Shown: positions 1 through 6,065 of the stretch, piece by piece | How the letters are laid out: each line of letters begins with the position of its first letter | Position numbering within the stretch: the stretch's first letter is position 1 | Origin: Gammaproteobacteria bacterium | GTDB lineage: Bacteria; Pseudomonadota; Gammaproteobacteria; Pseudomonadales; Azotimanducaceae_A | DNA: 6,253 nt | Assembly: GCA_028819775.1 (NCBI GenBank) | Contig: JAPPKV010000287.1 | Span: 1 to 6,253, forward strand | Direction of reading: 5' to 3' | Notes under the pieces: generated by a model | What the model was told of the DNA's origin: nothing | What the model saw: only the letters and a program-made list of their open reading frames with translations | Database searches by the model: none | Program-made: the position numbers and the translations under genes

Positions 1-1339
1 CGACGCTGCACACCACTGCACGGATTTTCTCGACTCTACCCGGTAACCAAAGACGGACGAGCTTTCCGTTGTCAAGCTCCGTACGACCGCCCCTGCTATG
101 TGGCTCCACGTGGTGGATCTCCACCTCTTCCCATGAAACTTCGGCTCCACAAAAGTCGCATTTCTTGTTGTCTCTCCAGTAGATAATCTCACGCTCAACC
201 GGACCGAATCCCCGCTGCGGGTCCTTGGGCGTGAGGTTGCCGATGTACTTCCTCATTCGCTGGGAATAAAACTGGTGACGCCGCCGAATACTGTCCCTAC
301 GGTCGGAATTGGAGCGTGCCCATACTCCGTACTGCAGCCATGCCTCTTTGGGAGCTGGATCACCTTTCGTCCTTCCCGCATCGGCGAGCTCCCGCGAAAA
401 CTCATCCTGGGCATCCACCAGCCTCGACTCCCAGGCGCGGGTATAGTCATCCCATATGGAATCCACAAATAACACAAGATGGATCGCCTCGTGAGCCCGC
501 AACTTCGGCCTCTTTCTCGACTCAAATAGGTGGGTGAGCTTGTCCAGTATCGAATCAAGCCGGCGGCAGGAATCGCTCGCCGAGTTAAAATCTAGATGCG
601 CATGATAGTACTCGTCGAGTGCGGCGTTGTTGATGTCCGTAAAGTACAGGGCATCGTTATCTTGGCGCTCAAGGAAGAGAATCGCGATCTGCGCGGCCAG
701 TTGCCTCGTCTTACCGCGATCGCCGGGTTGCATCTTGAGAACGCGTGTGAAAAACTCGTGACCGGGGTACTTGGCTATTTGGGGCTTTCCACCCAACCGT
801 AGAATAAAGTCATTGAACTGTCCCGGATAAGAATCGCGCTTTTCTTGGCTGTTTAACGGCAGTCCGGTCTGGAGGCGCACAAATAGGTCACGGACCTCGT
901 TGACGTTATCAGTCTCAATGAACGCCATGGATAGAGGTGTGTCCAGTAGTTCTTTCTGGAGCTCTTCGGACAGTGCGTAAAAGTACTTTCCGCCCCACGG
1001 GCAGGGTTGTTCCTGAAGAAACCTAGGAAACTTAGCCTTTGGGTCGTCGGGCTTGAATAGAGGGAAGGCTCCTTCGACGAACAGGTACAGCGCCTCGATT
1101 CTCTGTTGGCCATCAATGATCTCATACCTTTCTTGGGTCATGCCAGCGACCGTTTTCTTGATCTTGTGCAAGTAGATGATCGGCAACTGATATCCACGGA
1201 GTACCGAGTCGATCAGCTTCATCTGTTGGTGGGGCTTCCAGACGACTCCGCGCTGGTATTCGGGGTTGGCCTTCGCCATTTCCTCTTTTCGGAGAGCCAC
1301 CAGGTCCTTGATGGAAAGAGCGTCGAGCTTGGTCTTCAT
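1..1339 (-). CDS. DUF262 / HNH nuclease protein, type IV restriction-like (3' end outside window)
   Basis: At least 446 residues are in the window and the frame runs open through the left edge. The N-terminal DUF262 domain is clear: YQRGVVW at residues 28-34, the hallmark DGQQRI at 76-81, FVRLQTG at 153-159 and LNSQEKR at 162-168. The C-terminal part has an HNH/McrA-like module: CDFC at 394-397, EIHHV at 407-411, then SRGG and LDN at 415-424. Relatives in this superfamily (GmrSD, SspE, BrxU) are NTP-dependent or modification-sensing nucleases that cut phage DNA, so a cytoplasmic anti-phage role is inferred. The start is supported by a purine-rich GGGAAGGGAAA at 1346-1356; its second GGG lies 9 bases from the ATG. 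After LDN the expected second Cys or His-x-x-Cys pair is not visible in the 20 or so residues before the edge, so this HNH may be divergent or disrupted. It lies in the same orientation as the CBASS pair but 270 bases away, so co-transcription is uncertain. Confidence 0.9.
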   Translation of the reverse strand, partial: MKTKLDALSIKDLVALRKEEMAKANPEYQRGVVWKPHQQMKLIDSVLRGYQLPIIYLHKIKKTVAGMTQERYEIIDGQQRIEALYLFVEGAFPLFKPDDPKAKFPRFLQEQPCPWGGKYFYALSEELQKELLDTPLSMAFIETDNVNEVRDLFVRLQTGLPLNSQEKRDSYPGQFNDFILRLGGKPQIAKYPGHEFFTRVLKMQPGDRGKTRQLAAQIAILFLERQDNDALYFTDINNAALDEYYHAHLDFNSASDSCRRLDSILDKLTHLFESRKRPKLRAHEAIHLVLFVDSIWDDYTRAWESRLVDAQDEFSRELADAGRTKGDPAPKEAWLQYGVWARSNSDRRDSIRRRHQFYSQRMRKYIGNLTPKDPQRGFGPVEREIIYWRDNKKCDFCGAEVSWEEVEIHHVEPHSRGGRTELDNGKLVRLWLPGRVEKIRAVVCSV

Positions 1340-1360
1340 AGAGTGTTTCCCTTCCCTATA

Positions 1361-1432
1361 TCAGGGCGGCTCGCGCACGCGGAACAACACCGCTTGGAGC
1401 ACCGGCACCACCACGAGGGTCAGCACCGTCGC
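1361..1432 (-). pseudogene. Remnant of the C-terminal end of an RND efflux transporter
   Basis: The minus strand reads ATVLTLVVVPVLQAVLFRV, then REPP and a TGA at 1363-1361. This closely resembles the last transmembrane helix and tail of RND pump proteins of the AcrB/CusA kind (typical pattern: STLLTLxVVPxLYxLLFR). The frame is closed upstream by a TGA only one codon before this stretch, while a neighbouring frame gives GFGLL, which would fit the preceding part of the same helix after an indel. Nothing else of the roughly 1000-residue pump is seen in the window. I infer a 3' scar left when neighbouring DNA was lost or inserted. The stretch is short and hydrophobic, so chance resemblance is possible. 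Confidence 0.45.
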
Positions 1433-1551
1433 CCCTCAACAGGCCGAAACCCGACGCCTGCTCGCCCCCCTTCCCATTTCCCCCCGGCCCCGCGGTCCGG
1501 TGTCCTCACTCGAGTGCCCCAGAGCCCCGCGCTGACGCCGCGCGGTCACAT

Positions 1552-1581
1552 GTGTGAGCACCACACGGCCCTCGCGGACCG
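1552..1581 (-). other. Tandem hairpins downstream of the CD-NTase gene
   Basis: Read on the minus strand, 1581-1566 can fold into a 6-bp stem (one G-U pair) closed by a GCGA tetraloop of the GNRA type. Directly after it, 1566-1552 can form a 5-bp GTGTG/CACAC stem with a 5-base loop. They begin 28 bases past the CD-NTase stop codon. No T-tract follows, so this is not a standard intrinsic terminator. It could protect the 3' end of the CBASS transcript or be chance in GC-rich DNA. Confidence 0.25.
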
Positions 1582-1609
1582 TAGCGGACGAGACGACAAA
1601 AGACGGACA

Positions 1610-2503
1610 CTATAGTCCATCGTTCCAAAGTCGTGACAAGGCGTCGAGGAACGTGTCGCAATCGACCGCGGACCATGTGTCAGCCGTGTTGCCGAAAAGA
1701 GGGCGTATGCCGTTAGCACACATGAACTGACTGCGATCAGCGCCATACATCCAGTTGAACGTCCTCACGATATTGTCGCAGTAGTTACCGCCGAAATGGC
1801 CGCTCGGCACATTATGCAAAAGACCTTCCAAAAAGTATGACGGAGCCCGTTGGCGTGATATTATTCGTCGTCTGACGAGCGTATTTCGCATATTCTTGTA
1901 AATCCGGACTACCGGCTTGTACAATCCGTTCACTTCCTGGTGCTTGGCTGTGCAATTCTCAGAGTGTTGCCGAGGGCAGTTCACGATGCTGACACCGTTG
2001 GACGAAACGAGTCGAATCCCCTCGTCGTACTCGCAGTCCCACGCTGCCGCAAAACGCCGGTAACATCGGAACTGAGTGGCCGCCACAACGTCAGCACTTC
2101 GGCGGCTACCGCTGCCTGCAATCTTGAAAGCCTTGCTGCCCAATGTCACGGCGCGTGGAAACGCACTCTCCAGGGCGTGCTGCACATCTGCCTTGAACTG
2201 CGGATAGTGGTAGCTCGCGCCACCAGGATAGGCGTTCTCAAACGAAACGCGCTCCCCCGGAGTTAAGAGGTCGATATCGTAATGGAAGGTCGATCGCAGG
2301 CAAATCACCACGTCCACGTCGCTTTCAGCGTACACGTTCGTGTCGTTCCCGTACGAACCCTGAAGGAATACCTTGAAGTCGGTGCCATGATAGGCTGTCT
2401 GGTCAGATAACAAAGCGCGTCGCATAGTGGCATAGGTGTCTCGAGATTGAGCCACCGCGCCCTGGTGGGACCATGTCTGGAGTTGAGTCTCTGGGATCGC
2501 CAT
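1610..2503 (-). CDS. cdnE: CBASS CD-NTase, CdnE type (cyclic dinucleotide synthase)
   Basis: The 297-residue product is full length for a CdnE. In family members the enzyme joins NTPs into a cyclic nucleotide upon phage infection; the signal then switches on the neighbouring effector. The nucleotidyltransferase signature GSYGNDTNVYAESDVDVV spans residues 49-66, with catalytic D62 and D64; the third aspartate is D138 in SADVV. The N-terminal ETQLQTWSHQGA, KPVVRIYKN at 196-204, APSYFLE at 220-226 and the C-terminal FxxxLxxLW match my recollection of the Rhodothermus marinus CdnE sequence throughout. N175 (IVNCP) lines up with its Asn166, the residue reported to favour a pyrimidine base, so a uridine-containing product such as cyclic UMP-AMP is inferred. 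The ATG lies one base after the phospholipase stop, with TTAGG a few bases upstream inside the preceding gene, which implies one transcript and coupled translation. No ubiquitin-like (Cap2/Cap3) or HORMA/TRIP13 partners are present. Confidence 0.95.
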   Translation of the reverse strand: MAIPETQLQTWSHQGAVAQSRDTYATMRRALLSDQTAYHGTDFKVFLQGSYGNDTNVYAESDVDVVICLRSTFHYDIDLLTPGERVSFENAYPGGASYHYPQFKADVQHALESAFPRAVTLGSKAFKIAGSGSRRSADVVAATQFRCYRRFAAAWDCEYDEGIRLVSSNGVSIVNCPRQHSENCTAKHQEVNGLYKPVVRIYKNMRNTLVRRRIISRQRAPSYFLEGLLHNVPSGHFGGNYCDNIVRTFNWMYGADRSQFMCANGIRPLFGNTADTWSAVDCDTFLDALSRLWNDGL

Positions 2504-2504
2504 A

Positions 2505-3497
2505 TCAACCTAAGGTGCGTTCCGCGACCACTGTTGCTTGCGCGGGTGCATCAAGGAGTCGTCGGAGAGCGGTTTCGTGAGTCGCAAACGATTCACCACC
2601 GCGCTGATAGAGCATGTTGAGTTTGGTCAGATCTGATTCCAGAAGATCTGTAGCCATCTCGGGGCGTTCGAAGGTGTCGTTAATCCGCACCGTCGGTGTT
2701 TCTCCGAACATAATGACACGGAGTTGCTCCATGGACGTCGTGTTGACGTTGAGAGTCTTCTGGAGAAGTTGGAGCGCCCGAAAGCGCCGCTTGAACCAGG
2801 ACCGCCAAGAAGACGGCTCCGGGTAGACGCCGACGCCGATGCTCACGACGCGGAGGTTTGTCTGTTCGTGGCCGAGAGCCTTGACGGCATCGGCGATAGC
2901 GTACAGCGTCGGGTTGTTCGCGCAATAGCCGCCATCCAGGAGTTCAACGTGGTTACCGTCGTTGGTCGTGAGGACGACTTTCTTGAAGAAGGGATAGGCG
3001 GAACAGGAGGCCCGCACGGCGTCGGCAATCGTGCAGCCGAAGCCAGGTGCGAAGGTGGCTCGTCGCCCGTGCGCCTGCGCCACGTTCCCCTTGAAAATCA
3101 TCGGCCTCTCGAATTCCCAGCGCGTTGCTACGATGCCGATACCAGTCAAGACATCGGCGAATGTCTTGGTCGAAAAAACGGTTAAGGCTAGCTGTGCGAG
3201 GGCCGCGGAGCGGCCGCTTGCGGTCCGGGAGCGCATGATGGTCGGCACGTGCTCTTTGTAGAGAGCATGGATTTCGTCCACGGAGCGGCCGAGAGCAAGC
3301 AGTCCCGCGATAATTGCACCGGTGCTGGTGCCAAAGATGAGGTCGAACCGCGTGTGAAGCGGACGGTTGACCATCGCCTCGAGTTCCCTCAAGACGCCGA
3401 GCGTATAGAAACCCTTCGCTCCACCGCCGTCCAGCGACAGGATGCGAAACGGTGGCGCGGCCGCCGTCATTGCCGGTTCGCCATTGGGCATCACCAT
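2505..3497 (-). CDS. Patatin-like phospholipase, CBASS effector (CapV/CapE type)
   Basis: The product is 330 residues from the chosen ATG. Patatin effectors of CBASS hydrolyse phospholipids of the host inner membrane once bound by the cyclic nucleotide, killing the infected cell before phage release. Visible motifs are the oxyanion loop DGGGAKG (residues 23-29), the nucleophile elbow GTSTG with Ser58 (56-60), and the catalytic aspartate in DGG (D188), followed by ANNP. The C-terminal half (QLLQKT, TFERPEMATDLLE) is the part that in relatives probably carries ligand sensing. This gene precedes the CdnE gene and is separated from it by one base, the usual effector-cyclase order of a two-gene CBASS. 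The frame is open upstream to a GTG at 3752, but that extension lacks patatin character and overlaps the tail of a decayed gene. The ATG at 3497 has GGGG at 3505-3502, 4 bases upstream. ATGs at 3491 (10-base spacing) and 3470 are alternatives. Confidence 0.94.
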   Translation of the reverse strand: MVMPNGEPAMTAAAPPFRILSLDGGGAKGFYTLGVLRELEAMVNRPLHTRFDLIFGTSTGAIIAGLLALGRSVDEIHALYKEHVPTIMRSRTASGRSAALAQLALTVFSTKTFADVLTGIGIVATRWEFERPMIFKGNVAQAHGRRATFAPGFGCTIADAVRASCSAYPFFKKVVLTTNDGNHVELLDGGYCANNPTLYAIADAVKALGHEQTNLRVVSIGVGVYPEPSSWRSWFKRRFRALQLLQKTLNVNTTSMEQLRVIMFGETPTVRINDTFERPEMATDLLESDLTKLNMLYQRGGESFATHETALRRLLDAPAQATVVAERTLG

Positions 3498-3732
3498 ATA
3501 TCCCCGCGCGAAGTACGATACCACGATGGCCTGGGTCGATGATCCGGACGTGGCGACGTGACTCTTGCCGGTGGCCAACGGAACCGCGACATGACGGCGC
3601 CGGATCGGTGAGTTGGCAACGTGAGCGGCGGTGGCTCGGGGGCCGGGAAGTGTACCGGGTTCCTGGAGATCTCGACGGTTCGCGTCTGCCGCGCGGTGGC
3701 CGTCGGGGCCGCTCGTGCCGCAACCGTGGCGG

Positions 3733-4180
3733 TCACTGCCCGGCTGGGTCACGCCCGACGAAGCGCGGCCGGAAGGCCCGCCGGGGCGGCGCCGTCATCC
3801 GGTCGTCGATGTGCTTGAGCGAGCTGCTCCGCCGTCGCCGTCGCGGGCCGGAAGCGCGCCGGCGGGGCCACCGGTATCAGCTTCGGATTCTCGATTCGTC
3901 CCCGTCGGCTCGCCGACCGGCGGCCCCAGCGCGTTCGACGGGGTAGCGTTGGCGTTTCCTCGCTCTCCGGGTGCCGTGTCGTCGAGCGGGGTCACGCTGT
4001 CCGTCTTTCGTCCGTTCGGCCGCAACGAACGCCAGCGTCCCAGAGGCCGGCTCGTAGTCCACGGCTGGCGTCGCGCTGCCGTCCGCCGGCTGGTGGTCGA
4101 CCGTCACTGCCGCGCCGCCGCGCGGTCGCGGCAGCGCGAAGTGGAGGGTCTCGTCCTGGTTCTCTTCGGCGCAGGCGTCC
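3733..4180 (-). pseudogene. Calx-beta domain protein remnant with at least three frameshifts
   Basis: Three successive frames together rebuild one Calx-beta repeat and its usual C-terminal linker. First frame, about 4179-4006: ETLHFALPRPRG, AVTVDHQPADGSATPAVDY, then SGTLAF and ERTK. Second frame, about 4013-3897: DSVTPLDDTAPGERG, SNALGPPVG and EPTGT. Third frame, 3895 to about 3820: IENPKLIP, PPARFRPATATAEQL. Fourth segment, back in the first frame, 3816-3733: KHIDDRMTAPPRRAFRPRF ending in TGA. Intact relatives read roughly AVTVDYATADGSATAGxDY, SGTLxFxAGE, VxVLDDTxxEGxETxTxxLSN, EATGTIENSD, ARFGRxxAEQV, and are Ca-binding or adhesin-like surface proteins, often with an autotransporter barrel. 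No barrel is seen afterwards. A spare base at 3896 marks one shift exactly. The adjacent defence genes have clean frames, which argues for genuine decay rather than read errors. Confidence 0.7.
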
Positions 4181-4616
4181 GCCTCCGAGGTCCCGGCCGG
4201 GGGGGCGGCCGAGAGCGGAGTCGATATCGGGCTCGCGTGCTTGGTCCTGGTCCAGAACGGTCGCTTCAACGGGCGGTCCTCGGCCTCAGCGGCTTGCTCC
4301 TCGGAAATCGAAGCCGCCTCGTTCTCGTCCACGTCCGTCTCCTGGGTCGGGCAGTCGATGGACTTGGCCGGATAGGCTGGTTCGTGCTCCAGCGCCGCGC
4401 ACAGAGCCCGGCTGGCCATGGCCCCGGTCGCGACGACCCCCGGGCTGTTGCACAGCGTCGGCGCCGGTACTGGATCCGTCTCGGGACGCCCTTGACGATG
4501 AGCCGCTCGCGGGTGGTGGCGTCCCATTGCGCCCGCGCCTCGGTCGCCAGCTCGTTCAGCTTGGCTGCGGCGATTCTCTCGCGTCTGTTCGTGCCTGTTT
4601 GCCTCGGTTTGCTCGC
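4180..4616 (-). pseudogene. Unrecognised coding-like remnant, probably frameshifted
   Basis: I do not recognise this segment. From 4616, just after an in-frame TAG, the minus strand reads a charged helical stretch containing RRERIAAAKLNELATEARAQ and WDATTRERLIVKGVP, to about 4490. A neighbouring frame then looks protein-like from about 4470 to 4250 (SPGVVATGAMASRALCAALE, then an acidic run ETDVDENEAASISEEQAAEA) and continues without a stop into the Calx-beta remnant. Other frames of this stretch are rich in Arg, Gly and Pro, as expected of shadows. It could be one decayed gene with a shift near 4480, or two fragments. No start codon with a ribosome binding site is evident. The sequence immediately upstream, 4617-4793, shows nothing I can support. 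Confidence 0.3.
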
Positions 4617-4793
4617 CTACATGTCCGCCCCAGAGTTGGTCTCAGTGTCGCACGCACTTCGCCGACGGTGCTCCGCCACAGCGGTGGGAGCCCGCGGTCG
4701 CGTTGCCGTCCCCGAACCGGATGTGCAGGGGAGGGATCGGGGCGCCGTGGAGCTGACGCGCGCCTCGCCCGCGGTTCCCCGGACTCGGCGGGG

Positions 4794-5021
4794 TCACGAA
4801 CCGCGCCCCCCGCATCCGCTATCGCGTCGCCGGCACGGGATCTCCGTGGCATCTGCGGTATCGACCCATTCATCGATGACCTCCCGCGGCCAGCGAGGGT
4901 CGCCGCCGGGAAGCGGGATCGGTGCGGTCGGGAACACCCGATCCTCTAGCATCTTGTACGCGGTCGACCGCGAGACGCCCAGTGACCAGCAACCGAGTTT
5001 GACCGTCAAGAGCTGAGCCAT
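4794..5021 (-). CDS. AlpA-like helix-turn-helix regulator
   Basis: A 75-residue product from the ATG at 5021. The N-terminal 50 or so residues are a MerR/AlpA-type winged helix: LLTVKLGCWSLGVSRSTAYK (residues 4-23) covers the first helices and recognition helix, followed by the wing with FP, PLPGGDPRWP, and the helix EVIDEWVD. AlpA-family proteins are small DNA-binding regulators or excisionase-like factors commonly carried by prophages and integrative elements. The last 20 residues (from ADATEIP) are Arg/Gly-rich and probably a non-conserved tail or read-through. An upstream ATG at 5048 has AGGCGA before it and would add nine residues; I prefer 5021 because family members begin close to the LLTVK motif. 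It is divergent from the XRE-like gene 53 bases away. Downstream DNA is decayed, so any genes it controlled on that side seem lost. Confidence 0.78.
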   Translation of the reverse strand: MAQLLTVKLGCWSLGVSRSTAYKMLEDRVFPTAPIPLPGGDPRWPREVIDEWVDTADATEIPCRRRDSGCGGRGS

Positions 5022-5074
5022 CACCGGTGGCGTCTGTCGGCATGGCACGTCGCCTGGCTAGGAGTTGAGGCGGA
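5022..5074. promoter_or_regulatory. Divergent intergenic region between two HTH regulator genes
   Basis: These 53 bases separate the starts of the AlpA-like gene (minus) and the XRE-like gene (plus), and must hold both sets of translation signals unless the transcripts overlap. GGAG (5061-5064) and GAGG (5067-5070) can serve as ribosome binding sites for the plus-strand ATG at 5075. I see no convincing sigma70-type boxes and no strong palindrome, so a shared operator is only inferred from the layout. If the AlpA start is 5048 the gap shrinks to 26 bases. Confidence 0.35.
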
Positions 5075-5446
5075 ATGGAGATCGTCCGCGCAGCCGCGAT
5101 CCCGATGCAGGCTCCCGACGTATGCGCGTATATGCCGATGGCAGATCATGGTCATGAGCCTGGTCAACCGCCGTCCGCCTTGGTGGGCGATATACCGCCC
5201 GCCACGGCGACCATCGATTTCGCCGCGGCGGTCCGACGGCGTCTCGCGGAACGAGGCCGGTCCCAGTACCGGGCCGCTCCCAACAGCGGTCTGCCGCAAG
5301 ACGCCATCCGGTCGGTCTTGAACGGGCTCGTCCCCCGCCTCAGCCACGTCGAGCAGATCTGGCGCGTCACCGGTTTGGAGCTCTTCATCGGACCGCCGCG
5401 TGACGTTCAGGTCGAGGCCGACGGCGCGAATCGTCCCGCCCTCTGA
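5075..5446 (+). CDS. XRE-like helix-turn-helix DNA-binding protein
   Basis: A 123-residue product. Residues about 48-108 form a compact helix-turn-helix of the Cro/CI kind: DFAAAVRRRLAERGRSQYRA, then SGLPQDAIRSVLNG as turn and recognition helix, then LSHVEQIWRVTGLELFIGPP. The closing LGLELxIGPPRD-like phrase recurs in repressor-type proteins of alphaproteobacteria and related GC-rich bacteria. Many such repressors continue into a sensor or S24 peptidase domain; here the protein stops 14 residues after GPP, so it is either a stand-alone HTH or truncated. The start at 5075 has GAGG four bases and GGAG ten bases upstream. The first 40 residues are not conserved-looking, so ATGs at 5105, 5132 or 5138 are possible. 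It probably forms a regulatory pair with the divergent AlpA-like gene and may be co-transcribed with the frame starting at 5515. Confidence 0.68.
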   Translation: MEIVRAAAIPMQAPDVCAYMPMADHGHEPGQPPSALVGDIPPATATIDFAAAVRRRLAERGRSQYRAAPNSGLPQDAIRSVLNGLVPRLSHVEQIWRVTGLELFIGPPRDVQVEADGANRPAL

Positions 5447-5501
5447 CCCGCTTCGACTCAAGCGTCCAACTGCCGGTGCAGGCGATTTCGCAGCCGTCGC
5501 C

Positions 5502-5507
5502 GGAGGT
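5502..5507 (+). promoter_or_regulatory. Shine-Dalgarno site GGAGGT fixing the start at 5515
   Basis: A near-perfect ribosome binding site; GGAGG (5502-5506) lies 8 bases from the ATG at 5515. It is the strongest such site seen in the right half of the window. It selects this ATG over the in-frame candidate at 5476, which lacks a comparable site, and indicates that this locus once encoded a well-expressed protein. Confidence 0.6.
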
Positions 5508-5514
5508 CCACCTG

Positions 5515-6065
5515 ATGGAAAGCGACGAGCAGGGGCAGACGAGGCTGGCGCCGGTGGATCTGGACGACCCACAGGCGTTCTACGTGACCTACTACGTCTA
5601 CTCGATGGTCCCGATCGGCATCTGGCCGGCGGACCCAACGGCCACCAGGACCTGTTCCCCCAGCGGTGAGAGCGCACCGGCGTCGGCGACCGCGGCGTCA
5701 TCCTGGCCGCGTGCCGCGGCTGGGTGGCTGCGTCGGACCCGGCGCCCCGGCTCCCCGACGGGCGCCCCGGCCGAATCAACGGTTTGGGGCGAGTGCTGTT
5801 TGACGGGCAGCCCGAGCTCCAGGCCGGGGCGTTGGAGCATCTCGAAGAGACGACCGCCGCGTTCAACCGGAGGATCAACGACTGGCTCGAGCAGGGCGCG
5901 GCGGAGCGCTCCGACATGGAGGATCTCCTCCAGCAGGTCGAGAGCGGGAAGCAGTTGGCGCAGCTCTTGTCCTGGCGCTCGGAAGCGTCCCGCAACCAGT
6001 CCGGATGGCTTGGTGAGCGGTCGACCGGTTCGCCGCCCGGCGTGAGGGCGGGCAGCGGGCCATGA
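5515..6065 (+). pseudogene. Unrecognised gene, apparently broken by a frameshift and a stop codon
   Basis: I cannot name the family. Translation from the ATG at 5515 looks genuine for about 40 residues (TRLAPVDLDDPQAFYVTYYV, then YSMVPIGIWPADP), after which that frame turns Ser/Arg-rich as in a GC-rich shadow. The next frame takes over near 5635 (PNGHQDLFPQR), meets TGA at 5667-5669, and then stays open to the TGA at 6063-6065. It gives a convincing acidic helical protein: GVILAACRGWVAASDPAPRL, PDGRPGRINGLGRVLFDGQP, a helix-rich region with AAFNRRINDWLEQ and MEDLLQQVESGKQLAQLLSW, then RNQSGWLG. Read as one gene this would be about 183 residues with one indel and one nonsense change. Alternatively the second half is a separate gene starting at a GTG such as 5724. 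It follows the XRE-like gene on the same strand after 68 bases. No catalytic motif is visible. Confidence 0.5.

Noticed and set aside
1358..1387. Possible sigma70 promoter for the DUF262 gene: TTGTTC (1387-1382) and TGATAT (1363-1358), 18-base spacer
   Set aside because: The -10 match is weak and transcription would begin about at the ribosome binding site, leaving too short a leader to be convincing.
50..1608. Ten-base repeat AAAGACGGAC at 50-59 and 1599-1608, considered as flanking direct repeats of an insertion
   Set aside because: Several ten-base matches are expected by chance in a window of this size, and a related sequence also occurs near 4000; neither copy sits at a convincing boundary on both sides.
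1106..1615. Plus-strand open frame of 169 codons across the DUF262 start and the gap
   Set aside because: It is antisense to the well-supported DUF262 domain including DGQQRI, and the remainder is a His/Pro/Arg-rich shadow.
3631..5016. Long plus-strand open frame (461 codons) through the decayed region
   Set aside because: Its product is Arg/Ser/Gly/Pro-rich with no domain, it opposes the recognisable Calx-beta remnant and the AlpA-like gene, and long stop-free antisense frames are expected at this GC content.
5476..6045. Single 189-codon plus-strand gene in the frame of the ATG at 5515
   Set aside because: After about 5635 this frame becomes Ser/Arg-rich while the adjacent frame encodes a coherent helical protein, so a frameshift is more likely than a gene ending at 6045.
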